Positions 31,791 through 42,384 are shown, counted from the first letter of the stretch. The stretch: DNA of 64,000 nt from Semisulcospira habei (GCA_036245525.1 BTPG01000002.1:127807558-127871557); one strand, 5' to 3'. Notes: generated by a model from the sequence alone, not told the origin. Program-made: numbers and translations.

Positions 31791-31815
31791 CTACTGTGTG
31801 CCGGGGCTGAATTAA
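31791..31815. mobile_element. Family B element, right tail after the RTE insertion
   Basis: GCCGGGGCTGAATTAA matches the end of intact copies (GTCGGGGCTGAAGGAGTTAA at 44599). Confidence 0.8.
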
Positions 31816-31892
31816 GATTGTAAGATCCAGATCAAAAAGTGACCGCCGAGTGAGTAAAATGCAAAGAAAATCCCAAGCATGAAAGAAAGAAA

Positions 31893-31925
31893 GACTAGTT
31901 AGTTATTTGGGTTTAACGTGGAGCT
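31893..31925 (-). mobile_element. SINE tail fragment
   Basis: GTTAGTTATTTGGGTTTAAC-G is the reverse of the GTTAAACCCRAATAACTAAC SINE tail. Confidence 0.5.
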
Positions 31926-31933
31926 CACAGCGG

Positions 31934-32008
31934 GAAAGAAAGATGCTTAGAAAGGAAAATTAAAGCACAATAATATTGTGTTGTGATTTCCTTTCTAAGC
32001 TTGTTTCT
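31934..32008. repeat. Palindrome (arm AAGATGCTTAGAAAGGAAAA)
   Basis: Arms GAAAGAAAGATGCTTAGAAA-GGAAAATTAAAGCACAATA and TATTGTGTTGTGATTTCCTT-TCTAAGCTTGTTTC. One copy; it abuts the SINE tail fragment. Confidence 0.8.
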
Positions 32009-32009
32009 T

Positions 32010-32375
32010 CTTGTGTTGAGATTTCACCTGATCCTTACACATATCTACCCTCTACTAGGCCTCCAAATGGCCTTTCTTGTGAGCCAACCAAACAGGGCAG
32101 CTTATTCCAATAACCTCTACTAGGTCCATAGAAAATACAATGGTAAAGAAGCAGAACAATCTGAGATTACCACTATAGTAGGGTCTGCCAAACTCCGCAG
32201 ATATTCCGAAATTCTCTATTAAGCCCACAGAAGACACAATGGTAAAGAAGGTGGAATATTTTGAGAAGGCCTGGTAGGGGTATGTAGTGTAAGTATCCGC
32301 TGGAGATTTTATGACTGAAAGCAAATCCCAAAAAAGAAAGAAAGAGCTGTCCAAGGAACATGGACACAATGTGCT
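32010..32375. other. No recognised feature
   Basis: Contains two loosely similar segments (TCCATAGAAAATACAATGGT-AAAGAAG and CCCACAGAAGACACAATGGT-AAAGAAG, 32121 and 32223), about 102 bp apart: a decayed tandem duplication. Confidence 0.6.
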
Positions 32376-32379
32376 ATTA

Positions 32380-32487
32380 GCAAGAGACATAAATCTTAAT
32401 GAGCCCCCGCCAGAGAGGAGGCGCGAGATGATCAATGTCTCTTGCAGTTGGATGATGCTCCCTTTTTCTTGGCAGTGAAGGGGTTAA
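32380..32487. mobile_element. TTAA hairpin element, family A, decayed
   Basis: Hairpin GCAAGAGACATAAATC...GATCAATGTCTCTTGC, with right end GGCAGTGAAGGGGTTAA. Shared GACAT/ATGTC in both arms. Left terminus not recognised. Confidence 0.85.
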
Positions 32488-32534
32488 TTATATTTCTGTA
32501 TCATTTTTTTCATTTTAAAACTTATAAACTATAA

Positions 32535-32638
32535 TATACTGATGAGCAAAAGAAATGCGACAGTTTTTGAGTCTCGGAAACACTTTAATGCTTCCGATGA
32601 TTCAACAAATGTCGCATTTCTTTTGCTCGCCCGTATAT
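32535..32638. mobile_element. Family E hairpin, mariner-like MITE candidate
   Basis: TATACTGATGAGCAAAAGAA-ATGCGACA and TGTCGCATTTCTTTTGCTCG-CCCGTATA; TA-bounded. Confidence 0.88.
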
Positions 32639-32689
32639 GTATACTACAGGTATTATTCATACACTCATATACTGACCACAGGAGAAAAA

Positions 32690-32860
32690 TCCGGCCTTGT
32701 TGTATAGCTGGTCCGTTGAGAGGTCCTGGCAAATCAAAATGGCACAGTTGCAGCCCGGATGAATTGATCAGCGTTCAGGTCGTACTCAATAGACAATAGC
32801 CATCTCCCTGGTTGTCTCCCTGCTGATCTCTGGGAGACTAATTGCTGAGCACCTCAACTG
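32690..32860 (+). mobile_element. SINE body fragment
   Basis: GTCCGTTGAGAGGTCCTGGC, AAATGGCACAGTTG and GCGTTCAGGTCGTACTCAAT match the body of the tRNA-SINE at 6438-6753. The tRNA head is absent. Confidence 0.8.
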
Positions 32861-32944
32861 ATGGGCCTTTGTCTGCTAACCGCAATACAGCATACTTAGT
32901 TAGCCTTTATCATTCGGAATACACCAGTGTATGAAATAAGTTTG

Positions 32945-33020
32945 CCTAAAATTGTTCAAGGGTAGTGCCAGAATAGCTTGGCGCCTAGCTATTTTACACT
33001 ACCCTTGAACTAAAGCCATT
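32945..33020. mobile_element. Family B hairpin, short and decayed
   Basis: TTGTTCAAGGGTAGTGCCAG-AATAGCTTGGCGCC against TAGCTATTTTACACTACCCT-TGAAC; the right centre is deleted. Confidence 0.8.
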
Positions 33021-33208
33021 GGTCTATATCCTTATCTGTAAGTACTATAATGTAGCTTGCATATGGCAGTGTGCAAATTTGAAGCCTCAGTATGATATGA
33101 GTTGGACAACCGGCAGATGTGGCCACTTTTGACCGGTTTTGGTGAGCAGACCCAAAATGACGTTCGAGCATGCGGTCAGCGATAGCGTTCATGAATACAT
33201 CCCATATC

Positions 33209-33420
33209 TTAACCTTTTTCATCCTGATACATTTCCGCTTGAAATTAATTGACTATAATAGTTCAAGGGTGGTGCCAGAATAGCTTGGCGCATGAGGCGC
33301 CAAGCTATTCTGGCACCACCCTTGAACTAAAATGGTTGATCAATCTCCTAATCTGTAATGTAGCCTTCATAGGGCAATCAGCAAAGTTTACAAAATCAGC
33401 CTCAGGATGTAATGGGTTAA
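33209..33420. mobile_element. TTAA hairpin element, family B (CATCCTGA subtype), intact
   Basis: 212 bp. Ends TTAACCTTTTTCATCCTGAT and CCTCAGGATGTAATGGGTTA-A. Arms ATAGTTCAAGGGTGGTGCCA-GAATAGCTTGGCGC are perfect. Related copies: 6824-7004 and 57153-57383. Confidence 0.95.
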
Positions 33421-33882
33421 ACTGAAGAGGAAGTAGTGTGAGAACTGAAATATGGAAATACCTATGTGACAGAACGCACAGGACCAGTTAGTTTCTTCGC
33501 CAGCAGTCCATGGGAAAAAGTGAGATCATTAGTTTCTGTCCATCTACTCGATTGCTGTACGCGAAGCACGCACAAGATATCAACAAAAGAGCTCCTCCGC
33601 GGGCATAAATGTAGTTCGTCAGTTTGAAGATGCAAATGATACATTTGCAAGTATGAAAAGTATTAATTTTTTTTCCTGTGCAAAAGAAGCCTACTGTGAA
33701 TTTAAATGGGATTGATCAGGCGAATGGGATGCAAAACTCATTATGATAGATTCAAACAGTTTGGCCGCGGCTAGTTGTACCAAAGATCAGCTACTGATCC
33801 CCCTAACTGTGCCAATCCGTGCAGTTTCATATATTAACAATCGAGGGAGAAAGCCTGTGTCTAGCCATCACTGTCCCCAACT
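33421..33882. other. No recognised feature
   Basis: Unique-looking; no coding or repeat signal. Confidence 0.5.
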
Positions 33883-34096
33883 TTAACTCATTCTGCCCGC
33901 TACACACCACAACAAGATATGGCTCGACCATGATAGTTCAAGGGTGTTGACAGAATAGCTTGGCGCCTACAGGCGCCAAGCTATTCTGCCACCACGCTTG
34001 AACTATCATGGTCGATCTGTCATCTAAATTATAATGCAGTCCTCAGAGGATAACTCCAAAATGTGGTCATTTCGTACCTCGGGCACAATGAATTAA
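33883..34096. mobile_element. TTAA hairpin element, family B (GTGGC subtype)
   Basis: Ends TTAACTCATTCTGCCCGCTA and CGGGCACAATGAATTAA. Arms differ by GTTGACAG against CTGCCACCACG, so this copy is losing symmetry. Right subterminal CCTCAGAGGATAACTCC. Confidence 0.94.
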
Positions 34097-34099
34097 AAA

Positions 34100-34715
34100 A
34101 TAGTAGCTGTGACAGTGACAAATATACATGTGGTAGATGCAGGTGACATAGTGTACGTGTGTGTTTGATTTATTTGGCAAGTTTACGTTAAATCAGAAGT
34201 GGTATATGTTTTGCATTTTTGTCGCGCGCGTATCGCTTGCAAGCAACAGCAACAGGCGATTGTTTGGCTTTGATAATATCGAGGTGTGCGAATTGGCAGC
34301 AAAACTGATAAGAAAAAATAAAGTTTTACATCTATATTATAGCGGGACCCTTATATTATTTAATTAACTTCACACAATGGGACAGTCGTATCTTTGTTTT
34401 CGTTTCGCTGCTGCTCGTGATTCGGAAACACAGCTAACCCCTTAACTTCCGAACACAGGACACAGGTTGTGTTGTTCTGAAGTCACTGTCCGATCACCAA
34501 AGAAAAGTTAGGTAGCATATAGTGTCCATGTTGAGAAAGGGTTACAACACATATTATTTATATTTAGTGTGTTAAAATCTAATTTTTGTTACAATTTATT
34601 TATTTTGTTAAAATTCCAATATTAATCAACTGTTTTGTAATTGTCTTTTCTAAGCGTGTTTCTTTCTTCGTCACAGATTCCCCGGACGTCCAAGGAACAT
34701 GGATACAAAGTGATT
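34100..34715. other. No gene; possible decayed TTAA element
   Basis: 34441-34545 starts TTAACTTCCGAACACAGG and ends GTTGAGAAAGGGTTAC, which may be a TTAA element without a hairpin. The rest is AT-rich. Confidence 0.4.
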
Positions 34716-34719
34716 TCAG

Positions 34720-34827
34720 CAAGAGGCATAGAACCTCATGAGTCACTACAATTGCGGGGGCTCATGAGGATCTATACCTCTTGCAGTCGGGTGGGGCTCA
34801 GTTTTTCTCGGCAGTGAGGAAAGTTAA
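34720..34827. mobile_element. TTAA hairpin element, family A
   Basis: Hairpin GCAAGAGGCATAGAACCTCA...TATACCTCTTGC; right end GGCAGTGAGGAAAGTTAA. Its final TTAA is also the start of the following element. Confidence 0.88.
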
Positions 34828-35000
34828 CTCATTCCGCCCTAACACACTGCAACCAGGTGTAACACCTGGGTGTGTATGGGTTACTGCAACTTGTTCAATC
34901 ACTGCTGGAGAAAAAGTGCACCATCCAACTGCACGAGGTATAGATCCTCATGAGCCCCCGCAACTGCGGGGGCTTATGAGGATCTATACCTCTTGCTAAA
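34824..35000. mobile_element. Chimeric TTAA element: B-like left end, A hairpin
   Basis: The left terminus TTAACTCATTCCGCCCTAAC is family B type. The hairpin at 34931-34996 (GCACGAGGTATAGATCC with GGATCTATACCTCTTGC) is family A. A small GGTGTAACACC palindrome lies between them. It suggests recombination between families or nested insertion. Confidence 0.75.
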
Positions 35001-35587
35001 ACCACACTACATCCTTGTATATAGGGCCTATACCACGACTGATTTGTAGCTAAACTGTGCTGCAGCCTTCACAGGGTAATTCATTTTTGTCCCCTGACTT
35101 CAGTTTTTGTTGTTGTCCAAATACAGCCAAAATACATAGATTTAAATGAGACTGCATCAGCAGCAGTTCGTTAGAAACTATTCATCTTCCCGTCACAGAT
35201 CAGCTTAAGCTGTTAGTCGTCGTCCGGACGAGGGGTAGGTGGGGTGGGGGGTGGGGGGGGGGGGGGTTGGCAATGGAACTTACGAAAGCATAGACTGACG
35301 AGCAGAAGTCAATGTTGCTTTTTCCATCTATCACGAGTGAAGGTATACACACCTTTTGTTGACCCGCGGCCTCGCACTGATGAATCCGATTAATTTGACA
35401 GCCAATACGGCATGTGAAAAAATAGGTATTTGATTTCGAAACCGATAACAGGCATATACTGGCTAGAGCCAGGGAGAGAATTAATTGTGACACTGCGGTG
35501 TTGAAATTCGAGATATTCCCATTCATAATACAGTGCAGAAAGAGAGATCAATCATGGCGCCATAAAACTGTTAAGTCCAATGAGATA
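35001..35587. other. No gene; G-rich tract
   Basis: GGGGTGGGGGG tract at 35237-35267. Nothing else recognised. Confidence 0.5.
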
Positions 35588-35698
35588 TCGTATCTCGCGA
35601 GAACAAAAAGTAAACCACTTAACACATCAAAGTTCGCGAGGCGTGAACGCTTCGCGAACTTTGATGTTTTCCGTGGTTTACTTTTTATTCTCGCGAGA
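35588..35698. repeat. Palindrome with TCTCGCGAGA ends
   Basis: Outer arms TCTCGCGAGAACAAAAAGTA-AACCAC and GTGGTTTACTTTTTATTCTC-GCGAGA. Inner arms CATCAAAGTTCGCGAG and CTTCGCGAACTTTGATG surround GCGTGAACG. A degenerate half-copy lies at 35815-35870. Confidence 0.92.
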
Positions 35699-35965
35699 AA
35701 GAAAGCTAGCACGAAACAGCGAATGACTTCCTTAATAGGAGTTATTCATAATCAGAATCAGTTCAGAGACAGTAGGTTGGGTCCCTATATAATGGAAGAA
35801 AATAGGCTGAACACCTCTCGCAAACTCTGATGTGTTTAGTGGTTTGATTTTTTTATTCTCACGAGGAGAAAGAAACTTGGGACGAAACACTGAATGGCTT
35901 ACTTTGTAGACGTTGTTCGTATATCAGAATCAGGTCAGAGACAGTAGGTTGGGCCCCTTTATGGT
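35654..35965. repeat. Tandem duplication, 172 bp
   Basis: The segment from AACTTTGATG through ACGAAACA...CAGAATCAGTTCAGAGAC-AGTAGGTTGG recurs 172 bp downstream with about 80% apparent identity. Confidence 0.85.
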
Positions 35966-36023
35966 AAGGAAATACCAAAAGGACCTATTCGATAACTCGC
36001 CCCGATCAATAGCAGTCGCATTG

Positions 36024-36243
36024 TTCACCCCTTCACTGTCGAGGAAAAGTGAACGCGATACAACTGCAATAGGCATAGATCCTCATGAGCCCCCGCGACT
36101 GCGGGGGCTCACGAGGATCTATGCCTCTTGCTGAGACCGATTTGTGTCCATGTTCTTTGGAAAGTTGTGGCTTTCGGTCGTTCAGTGAACACAGGTTTCG
36201 GAAACGTAATGTACGTCTGTGTGCTTTGGCAGGGAAGAATTAA
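36024..36243. mobile_element. TTAA hairpin element, family A
   Basis: Left GTTCACCCCTTCACTGTCGA (TTAA decayed to TTCA), right GGCAGGGAAGAATTAA. Hairpin 36066-36131 nearly perfect. It carries the family's long arm after the stem (GTTCTTTGGAAAGTTGTGGC). Confidence 0.93.
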
Positions 36244-36244
36244 T

Positions 36245-36704
36245 GCCGGAAAATGGCCGTACCTCAAACTGTGAGTGTCGACAAGTCAACTCCTTGCAAG
36301 CACCAGGTATATATCTTCATGGGCATTAAATTTTGTTTAATTACTGCAGAGAATTTTTTTTTCTTCTCTCCGTTTACGATCAAGATAAATTCGTGTTAAG
36401 TACCGCCCGCAAATGCTAGCTAAATGTAAAGTCTTACTAAAGTCTTACTAAGTCAGCTAACGGTAACTCACTGAAGGCGAACCGCATCAATAGCTCGAAA
36501 GTGTCTATAGCGTTTTACCTGCGGATGACTATCAAGTTAAAGTCGCCTTATGTAGACGCACGAACTAGCAAAAATATAAATTCGGAATAAGTCGGCTAAC
36601 CTTACTGCATTCAAGGCCAGAGCCCCGCATCAATAGCAGCGAATGTGTTGAATAGCTTTGAATGAATTAAAAAATAAGAATAGCAGCTTGTGGCTCTCCA
36701 CGCC
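36245..36704. other. No gene; one half family A arm
   Basis: CAGGTATATATCTTCATGGG at 36306 may be a decayed half-arm. Confidence 0.4.
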
Positions 36705-36918
36705 TTAACTCATTCTGCCCGAGGCACTCCACAGCAAGATATGGCTCGACCATGATAGTTCAAGGGTGGTGGCAGAATAGCTTGGCGCCTATAGGCGCCA
36801 AACTATTCAGCCACCACCCATGAACTACCATGGTCGATCTGTCTCCTGATTTGTAATGCAGTCCTCAGAGGATAACTCCAAAATCTGGGTATTTCGTACC
36901 TCAGGCACAATGAGTTAA
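36705..36918. mobile_element. TTAA hairpin element, family B (GTGGC subtype)
   Basis: Ends TTAACTCATTCTGCCCGAGG and CAGGCACAATGAGTTAA, 214 bp. Arms GACCATGATAGTTCAAGGGT-GGTGGCAGAATAGC with three mismatches. Confidence 0.95.
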
Positions 36919-37061
36919 AAAAACAAACGTATTGTGCAATAGCCCCATTACGTTCTGTGTTTGTTTTAGACGGAGGACTTTAGTTGCAGTGATGCCTACC
37001 ATACGCGTGCTTATCTGTGATTTTGCCGGAAGATATGACTTACAGCAGCAGGGTCCACAAT

Positions 37062-37182
<121 letters not shown>

Positions 37183-37308
37183 TAGGGAATTTTCTCGCAA
37201 GCAACAAGTAAACGAGGCGATCGTGCCGGATAGGCAAGACCGGCTGTGGGCAGCTATGTCGCCACCGATGTTTGATCTCATTTTCTATTCTTGGTTTTCA
37301 TTTCTTCA

Positions 37309-37373
37309 GCATGAGGTACGGATCCTCATGAGCCCGTGCAGTAACAGTGTTCATGAGAACCCGTGCCTCTTGC
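37309..37373. mobile_element. Family A hairpin, decayed
   Basis: GCATGAGGTACGGATCCTCA-TGAGCCC and TTCATGAGAACCCGTGCCTC-TTGC; ACGG/CCGT shared by both arms. Confidence 0.88.
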
Positions 37374-37374
37374 T

Positions 37375-37905
37375 GGAATGATCGGCACATAATGAATCCT
37401 CACGTGAATGAATGGCGTCGTCGATGTTTAAGATGGCGGACCGTTTCTCACATCCGTGATCCAAGGCGCCCTCATGCGTCTGAACACGGGAGACCACCTA
37501 GTATCGCGTTCTGAAGGTTGTTTGGCGTTAATTTCTGTATAATTTGCAATATATCACTGCGACTCACTCCACCCTCAGTCAACAAACACTCCTTCTGTTT
37601 GGTCAGACAACATGGAAATTAACCAATCACATCACCCAATACAACCGGCGTCCTGGGAGAGCGCGAGGGGCCAGTTATTGCTTCGGTTTCAGAGGGAAAA
37701 TATTTTTATATTCCCAGATAATTATGGATAATTCTTCGGGCAGCCAAATCAAATATTACTCGTGTGTTTAGCGAAGCTGCCTCGGCGAGGGTTCCGAGCA
37801 GATCCTTGAAGCTCAGGCAGGAAATTACAGAGTTCTGGTCAAACTATCCACTGAAACGCTCACGGTCCACTTCGTTTATGATACAGATGATCTAGATCTC
37901 AGATA
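37375..37905. other. No recognised feature
   Basis: Unique-looking, moderate GC; no coding signal. Confidence 0.5.
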
Positions 37906-37971
37906 GCAAGAGGCATAGGTTCTCATGAACCCCTGCGGATGCAGGGGTTCATGAGAATCTATGCCTCTTGC
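37906..37971. mobile_element. Family A hairpin (TTC subtype)
   Basis: Arms GCAAGAGGCATAGGTTCTCA-TGAACCCCTGC and GCAGGGGTTCATGAGAATCT-ATGCCTCTTGC. GAACC/GGTTC is shared by both arms, as in the copy at 7444. Confidence 0.95.
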
Positions 37972-38644
37972 AGGCGGTTGAGAGTCTTTTGTAGGCTCAC
38001 CAGGATCGTGTGCGTGTTGACGCTCGTATTGGAGAAGGTGGTGGTCGCATATATCGAACAATTTGAGGGCTCTATCAATGCTACGGCCGCTGCAGGGAAC
38101 ACACAGACTGTAACACCGATATTCTCCTCAATACGAGTAAGAAACTCATTTATATGCCAAGAAATGTCATAAAGAGACATGCATCCATATAAATGAGCTT
38201 CTGGAATCTGCGTTAGCTCACGCGTATCTATGAAACTTTCGAATATATTAAAAGATGTTCTTTTTTGCTGGAGTGTCCGCTGTTACCTCTTCCTCAGGGA
38301 ACCTCCTTCTATTCGCATCTATGTCAAAAACATATACATAAACGTGTGCTCGAAAGAGGCCAGGATCTCACAGCAAGATCTAAACACCAGGACACGGCAG
38401 GCTGTCACGAAGACCTGGGTTGATGTGCACAGTAGCAGGGCTTCATGTTAAAGAGGATGGGTGGGTAGTCGGGACGCCAGCGAGCTGTCTCTGACACGAG
38501 TGTTGTATCAATATTGAGATAAGCGTGCAGGCCGCTCCAAAAAAGCCGACTCTGGCACCGAAAGAGGACCGTCAAGTCCAAGACTCCTCTTGCAACCGTA
38601 TGAGAATCTGCCGATTTGAGAATAAATGGCGCAAATCAACATGT

Positions 38645-38710
38645 GCAGGAGGCATGAATTCTCATGAGCCCCTGCTGTCGCAGGGGCTCATGAGAATCCA
38701 TGCCTCTTGC
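38645..38710. mobile_element. Family A hairpin (TTC subtype)
   Basis: GCAGGAGGCATGAATTCTCA-TGAGCCCCTGC with GCAGGGGCTCATGAGAATCC-ATGCCTCTTGC; two mismatches. Confidence 0.94.
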
Positions 38711-38711
38711 A

Positions 38712-39588
38712 GACAGGCGGAAGGACAGTCTGGAACCACAGAGGACAGTCCTGGAACTTCCGGTCTGAGAGTCCAGGCCCAGAAATTGTCTCCCCCTGAA
38801 GTGTGAGAAGGCCCCCTTTCCAGAAGCTGTTTCGTCGCTCAAGTGTGTGGTCTGACTCCATCCCATATTTTTTTCTCATTCAGCGTGATATTAGATCTAG
38901 ATCCGAAGGAGAAATTGTCTCGGAAAGTGCGAGATCTCGTTCTCTTTTTACCCTTTCATAAATTAGTCGGCGTGTCCCTGCATTCAAGATGACGGTTCAA
39001 ATGAGATGAACCTGATATTGCAAGTTTGCCTGAATTGGAGCTCAAATGAACCACATAAAAAGATAAAGTCCTAACGGACCAACATTAACGTACTCAAGAC
39101 ATGGAGTAAACATAAGAACGGACAGACTGACTGACTGACTGACTGAATGAATAAATAAATAAATATAGAAATAAATAAAGATATGATCTAATAATAATAA
39201 TAACAAATAAATAATAAATAAAATAATTAATAATTATTTATTATTTAATAACAAATAAATATTAATAAACTAATAATAAACGAATAAATAAATAATTTTT
39301 CGAACAGTTTCACAATTACTGTCGGTAGTTCTCTTCAGGGTGGTGCTAGATTCTTCCAACTGTCCACGTGATGAATTACTTCATTCCGATTGGTCACACA
39401 AGTCTCGGTGGGCCTCTACCTAATGGTGTCAGTTTCGGCTCGCCAGCATCAGCTGTCAATTAATTTTGTGAAGGCCTAAAAAAGGTCAGAGGTTAGATCG
39501 CAATGGGACCTCTCGTCAGTTGGAGGGAAGGTCAGACTTCTTTGCAGATTACTGCAACTGCCTCTTAGTCTGTACCCCATTAGCAAAT
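38712..39588. other. No gene; AAAT-rich tract
   Basis: CTGACTGACTGACTG at 39127-39142 leads into degenerate (AAAT)n/(AAT)n at 39148-39300. The rest is unique-looking. Confidence 0.6.
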
Positions 39589-39632
39589 AGTCTTCGGGCC
39601 CACTGAGGCTGTGGTGGGCCCGAGGATCTTTG
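39589..39632. repeat. Family J-like small palindrome
   Basis: GTCTTCGGGCCCACTGAGGC-TGTGGTGGGCCCGAGGATC. Shares the CTCGGGCC end with family J. Confidence 0.55.
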
Positions 39633-39691
39633 GTCGCCAGTTACTGTCTGGTCGCATCCGCATTTTATTTTCTAATCTCTTGACTGATTAG

Positions 39692-39907
39692 TTACGACTC
39701 ATTCTATCCCAGACACACCACATGAAGATAACGATCGACCATGATAGTTCAAGGGTGATGCCAGAATAGCTTGGCGCCTATGGGCGCCAAGCTATTCTGG
39801 CATCACCCTTGAACTATCATGGTCAATCTGTGTCCTGCAGTGCAATGCAGTCTTCAGAGGACAACGGCAAAATTCTGGGATTTCGGTGTTGGGGTACAAT
39901 GAGTTAA
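39692..39907. mobile_element. TTAA hairpin element, family B (GTGATGCC subtype)
   Basis: Left TTACGACTCATTCTATCCCA, right GGGTACAATGAGTTAA. Arms GATCGACCATGATAGTTCAA-GGGTGATGCCAGAATAGC; GATGCC/GGCATC in both arms. Confidence 0.95.
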
Positions 39908-40146
39908 AGTCAATGTGTCAGTCAAGGTTAGATGATATTACAGTTTGCAAAATTCGATATGACAGATTGTTTTTATTTTAATTGTGTACACTGCTTTTAT
40001 TATTTATTTTTCTTTTTTATCTTATTATTTTATTTTTTTTAAATTATTATTTCTTTTTACGTACATGTACTTGACTTCACGCGACTCTGCCCGCGTTGCA
40101 CTGCTTCGTTTTGCTGTGTTAAGTTCCTTCACTTTGTTGTGCTTTA

Positions 40147-40285
40147 TAACTCAGTCAGCCCGACGGCCGTATTTCCCAAATTTTGGAGGGGTCATCTAAT
40201 CGGCGCCAAGCAAATCTGGCACTACTCTTGAATTATCATGGTCGACCCATCTCCTGCTGCAGTGCGTCAGGACTGAATGGGTTAA
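40147..40285. mobile_element. TTAA element, family B, left arm deleted
   Basis: TATAACTCAGTCAGCCCGAC start, CCAAATTTTGGAGGGGTCAT, then GGCGCCAAGCAAATCTGGCA right arm; ends GGACTGAATGGGTTAA. Confidence 0.88.
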
Positions 40286-40824
40286 CTTAAAATTTAGGAT
40301 GGTTATTACTCAAAGGTTCATTGGTCAAACGATTCAGTACATCACTCGGCGCAATTATATCAACATTTTCTATTTTATTTTAGAGGCAAAACATTGTTTG
40401 TAGTGCGTGCTCAAGTTATTATTATTTTGTTTGTATTTATTTTTGTATTTTTATTTTTTTTTACAATGAAGGACAGGATCACAATACTAAAATGATTTTG
40501 AGTCGGCATCACTTTTAATGTTATACGTTGGACACTTGTATACGTCGTGCTTTTGTTTAAGATGTTCCCCTCTGTGACTTTGAAAGACCGGACTTTAGAA
40601 GTTCGTAATGACTCGGACTCGGGGCCACGGCGTAGTCATTAATTTCCAATTGCGTCTGTATTTCACCCCGACGGCACCTCCTTACACCACACAGTCATAC
40701 TGCACACGCAATAAGAGGCACAGATTGATAGGGCGTCATTTGATATAGTTGTCACCGTCGAGATCTATGCAGTGAAAATGTAACCCAATCATCCAATCAC
40801 ACGGAGAGAACCCGGTGAGCAAAA

Positions 40825-40902
40825 GGTTCTTGGGCCGACGTCGGCCGCAAGCTGGCCCGCGCGTCGCGCAGACCAGCTTGAGGCCGACATCGGACGAGGA
40901 CA
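40825..40902. repeat. Family J palindrome
   Basis: GGTTCTTGGGCCGACGTCGG-CCGCAAGCTGG against CCAGCTTGAGGCCGACATCG-GACGAGGAC. The AAGCTGG/CCAGCTT part differs from the copy at 27531 in both arms. Confidence 0.85.
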
Positions 40903-41084
40903 TTTTGCGCGCCAGGAAAAAAAAAAACACGATTCATCATACGTCGACGTCGACTTGCAAAAGGCATTCGATCGGAAGGAGATCGCGTTCAGCATGCGAA
41001 GAGAGACAGATTTTATGGATTCCGCATTGCAAGCGACTGACATACAGGAGCGTAAAAAAACAACATAAAATAATGGCTGTATCG

Positions 41085-41216
41085 GAGACATCAGGCGCCA
41101 AGCTAATCTGGCGCCACCTTTGAATTATCATGGTCGATCCACCTCCTGCAGCTAGCACACAAGCGATGAGTGACATCCCCAAATCTGGGAAATGTGCCGT
41201 GGGGCTTAAAGGGTTA
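41085..41216. mobile_element. TTAA element, family B, left half missing
   Basis: Begins at the hairpin centre (CAGGCGCCAAGCTAATCTGG) and continues through the right arm to GGGGCTTAAAGGGTTAA. Confidence 0.85.
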
Positions 41217-41368
41217 AAAAGAATAAACAAAACAAAAGGAAGAGGAAAAAGAACCGATAAAGAAGAGAGAGGAAAAAGAAAGGACAAGGAATGATCCGAA
41301 AAGGAAAGAAAAGTAAAGAAAGCAAAACGAAACAAAACGACGACAACAACGGGAACATGTCGTCAACA

Positions 41369-41584
41369 TTAACCCATTTAGCCCCAACGCCCTGCAACAG
41401 GAGACGGATTGACCATGATAATACAAGGGTAGTGCCAGATGAGCTTGGCGCCTGAAGGCGCCAAGCTCATCTGGCACTATCCTTGAATTATCATGGTCGA
41501 TCCACCCCCTTCCGGCAGCAGGTCATAATGCTTAAGTAGCACCTCCAAACTTGGGAAATGTGGTCTTGGGGTCAAATGGGTTAA
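41369..41584. mobile_element. TTAA hairpin element, family B (TAATTC subtype)
   Basis: 216 bp, ends TTAACCCATTTAGCCCCAAC and CTTGGGGTCAAATGGGTTAA. The right end mirrors the left end. Arms share GATGAGC/GCTCATC instead of GATTAGC/GCTAATC. Confidence 0.96.
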
Positions 41585-41930
41585 ACAAAAATTTAAAAAA
41601 AACACCGGAAGTTTGCATTGTTTCCTTTTTCCACGTTTATTCTACTTGCAACTTAAACCACTACATCAACGTGATAATAATGAAATGGTTTTCTTTCCAA
41701 AAGGACTTACCACAGTGCTCAAAACAACTGAACGGACAAATGATTGAGTACGATACATCTATGTCAACATTTGGGCGGGTGTGGAACGGCGTGTACTGGC
41801 GTTGTCGTGGCTGTCGTCACATACGGTGTGTCGCCACGCCAGCCCTGCTGTTGGTGTGACTGTTGAAGACAGAAAAACAGAAAAAATGCAATGATTAGAA
41901 GAGATGAGTACTGACTTAGTTTTTGAACGC
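41585..41930. other. No recognised feature
   Basis: Unique-looking; 102-codon frame without domain. Confidence 0.5.
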
Positions 41931-42018
41931 ATATCTCGTGAGGAGCAAAAGAAATGTCACATTTTTGGAATCATCGGAAACACTCCAAAATGTTGCATTT
42001 CTTTTGCTCCTAAGTATG
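41931..42018. mobile_element. Family E hairpin, inner part deleted
   Basis: GAGCAAAAGAAATGTCACAT-TTTGGAATC against CCAAAATGTTGCATTTCTTT-TGCTC; the GTGTTTCCGATGATT centre is shortened on one side. Confidence 0.85.
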
Positions 42019-42092
42019 GCGACAGTTGTACAACCTTTCCTGAGAATATTAGTTATTGTGAATACATGCATACAAGTAATTAATGCACGTGT

Positions 42093-42127
42093 AACAACAA
42101 CAACAACAACAACAACAACAGCAACAA
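42093..42127. repeat. (AAC)n microsatellite
   Basis: About ten AAC units. Confidence 0.95.
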
Positions 42128-42235
42128 AATAACAAGCGGAATATACATTGACACTATTATAGTGGTTATTTAACAATAACAACCAAAAAACACCGAATTA
42201 TTTTATCATTATTGTTGTTGTTGTTGTGCTGTTAA

Positions 42236-42237
<2 letters not shown>

Positions 42238-42310
<73 letters not shown>
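42238..42310. repeat. (TTA)n microsatellite
   Basis: About 24 perfect TTA units. Confidence 0.97.
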
Positions 42311-42311
<1 letters not shown>

Positions 42312-42384
42312 AACGTTCAAAGCATAAGAAAATAAGTTTACGAAATCTCTAAAAGGGCCTGACTACAGGAATGCAATACACTAC

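Noticed and set aside
40712..40772. Further family A hairpin
   Set aside because: AAGAGGCACAGATTGATAGGG has one arm-like stretch, but the partner (GAGATCTATGC) is too short to support it.
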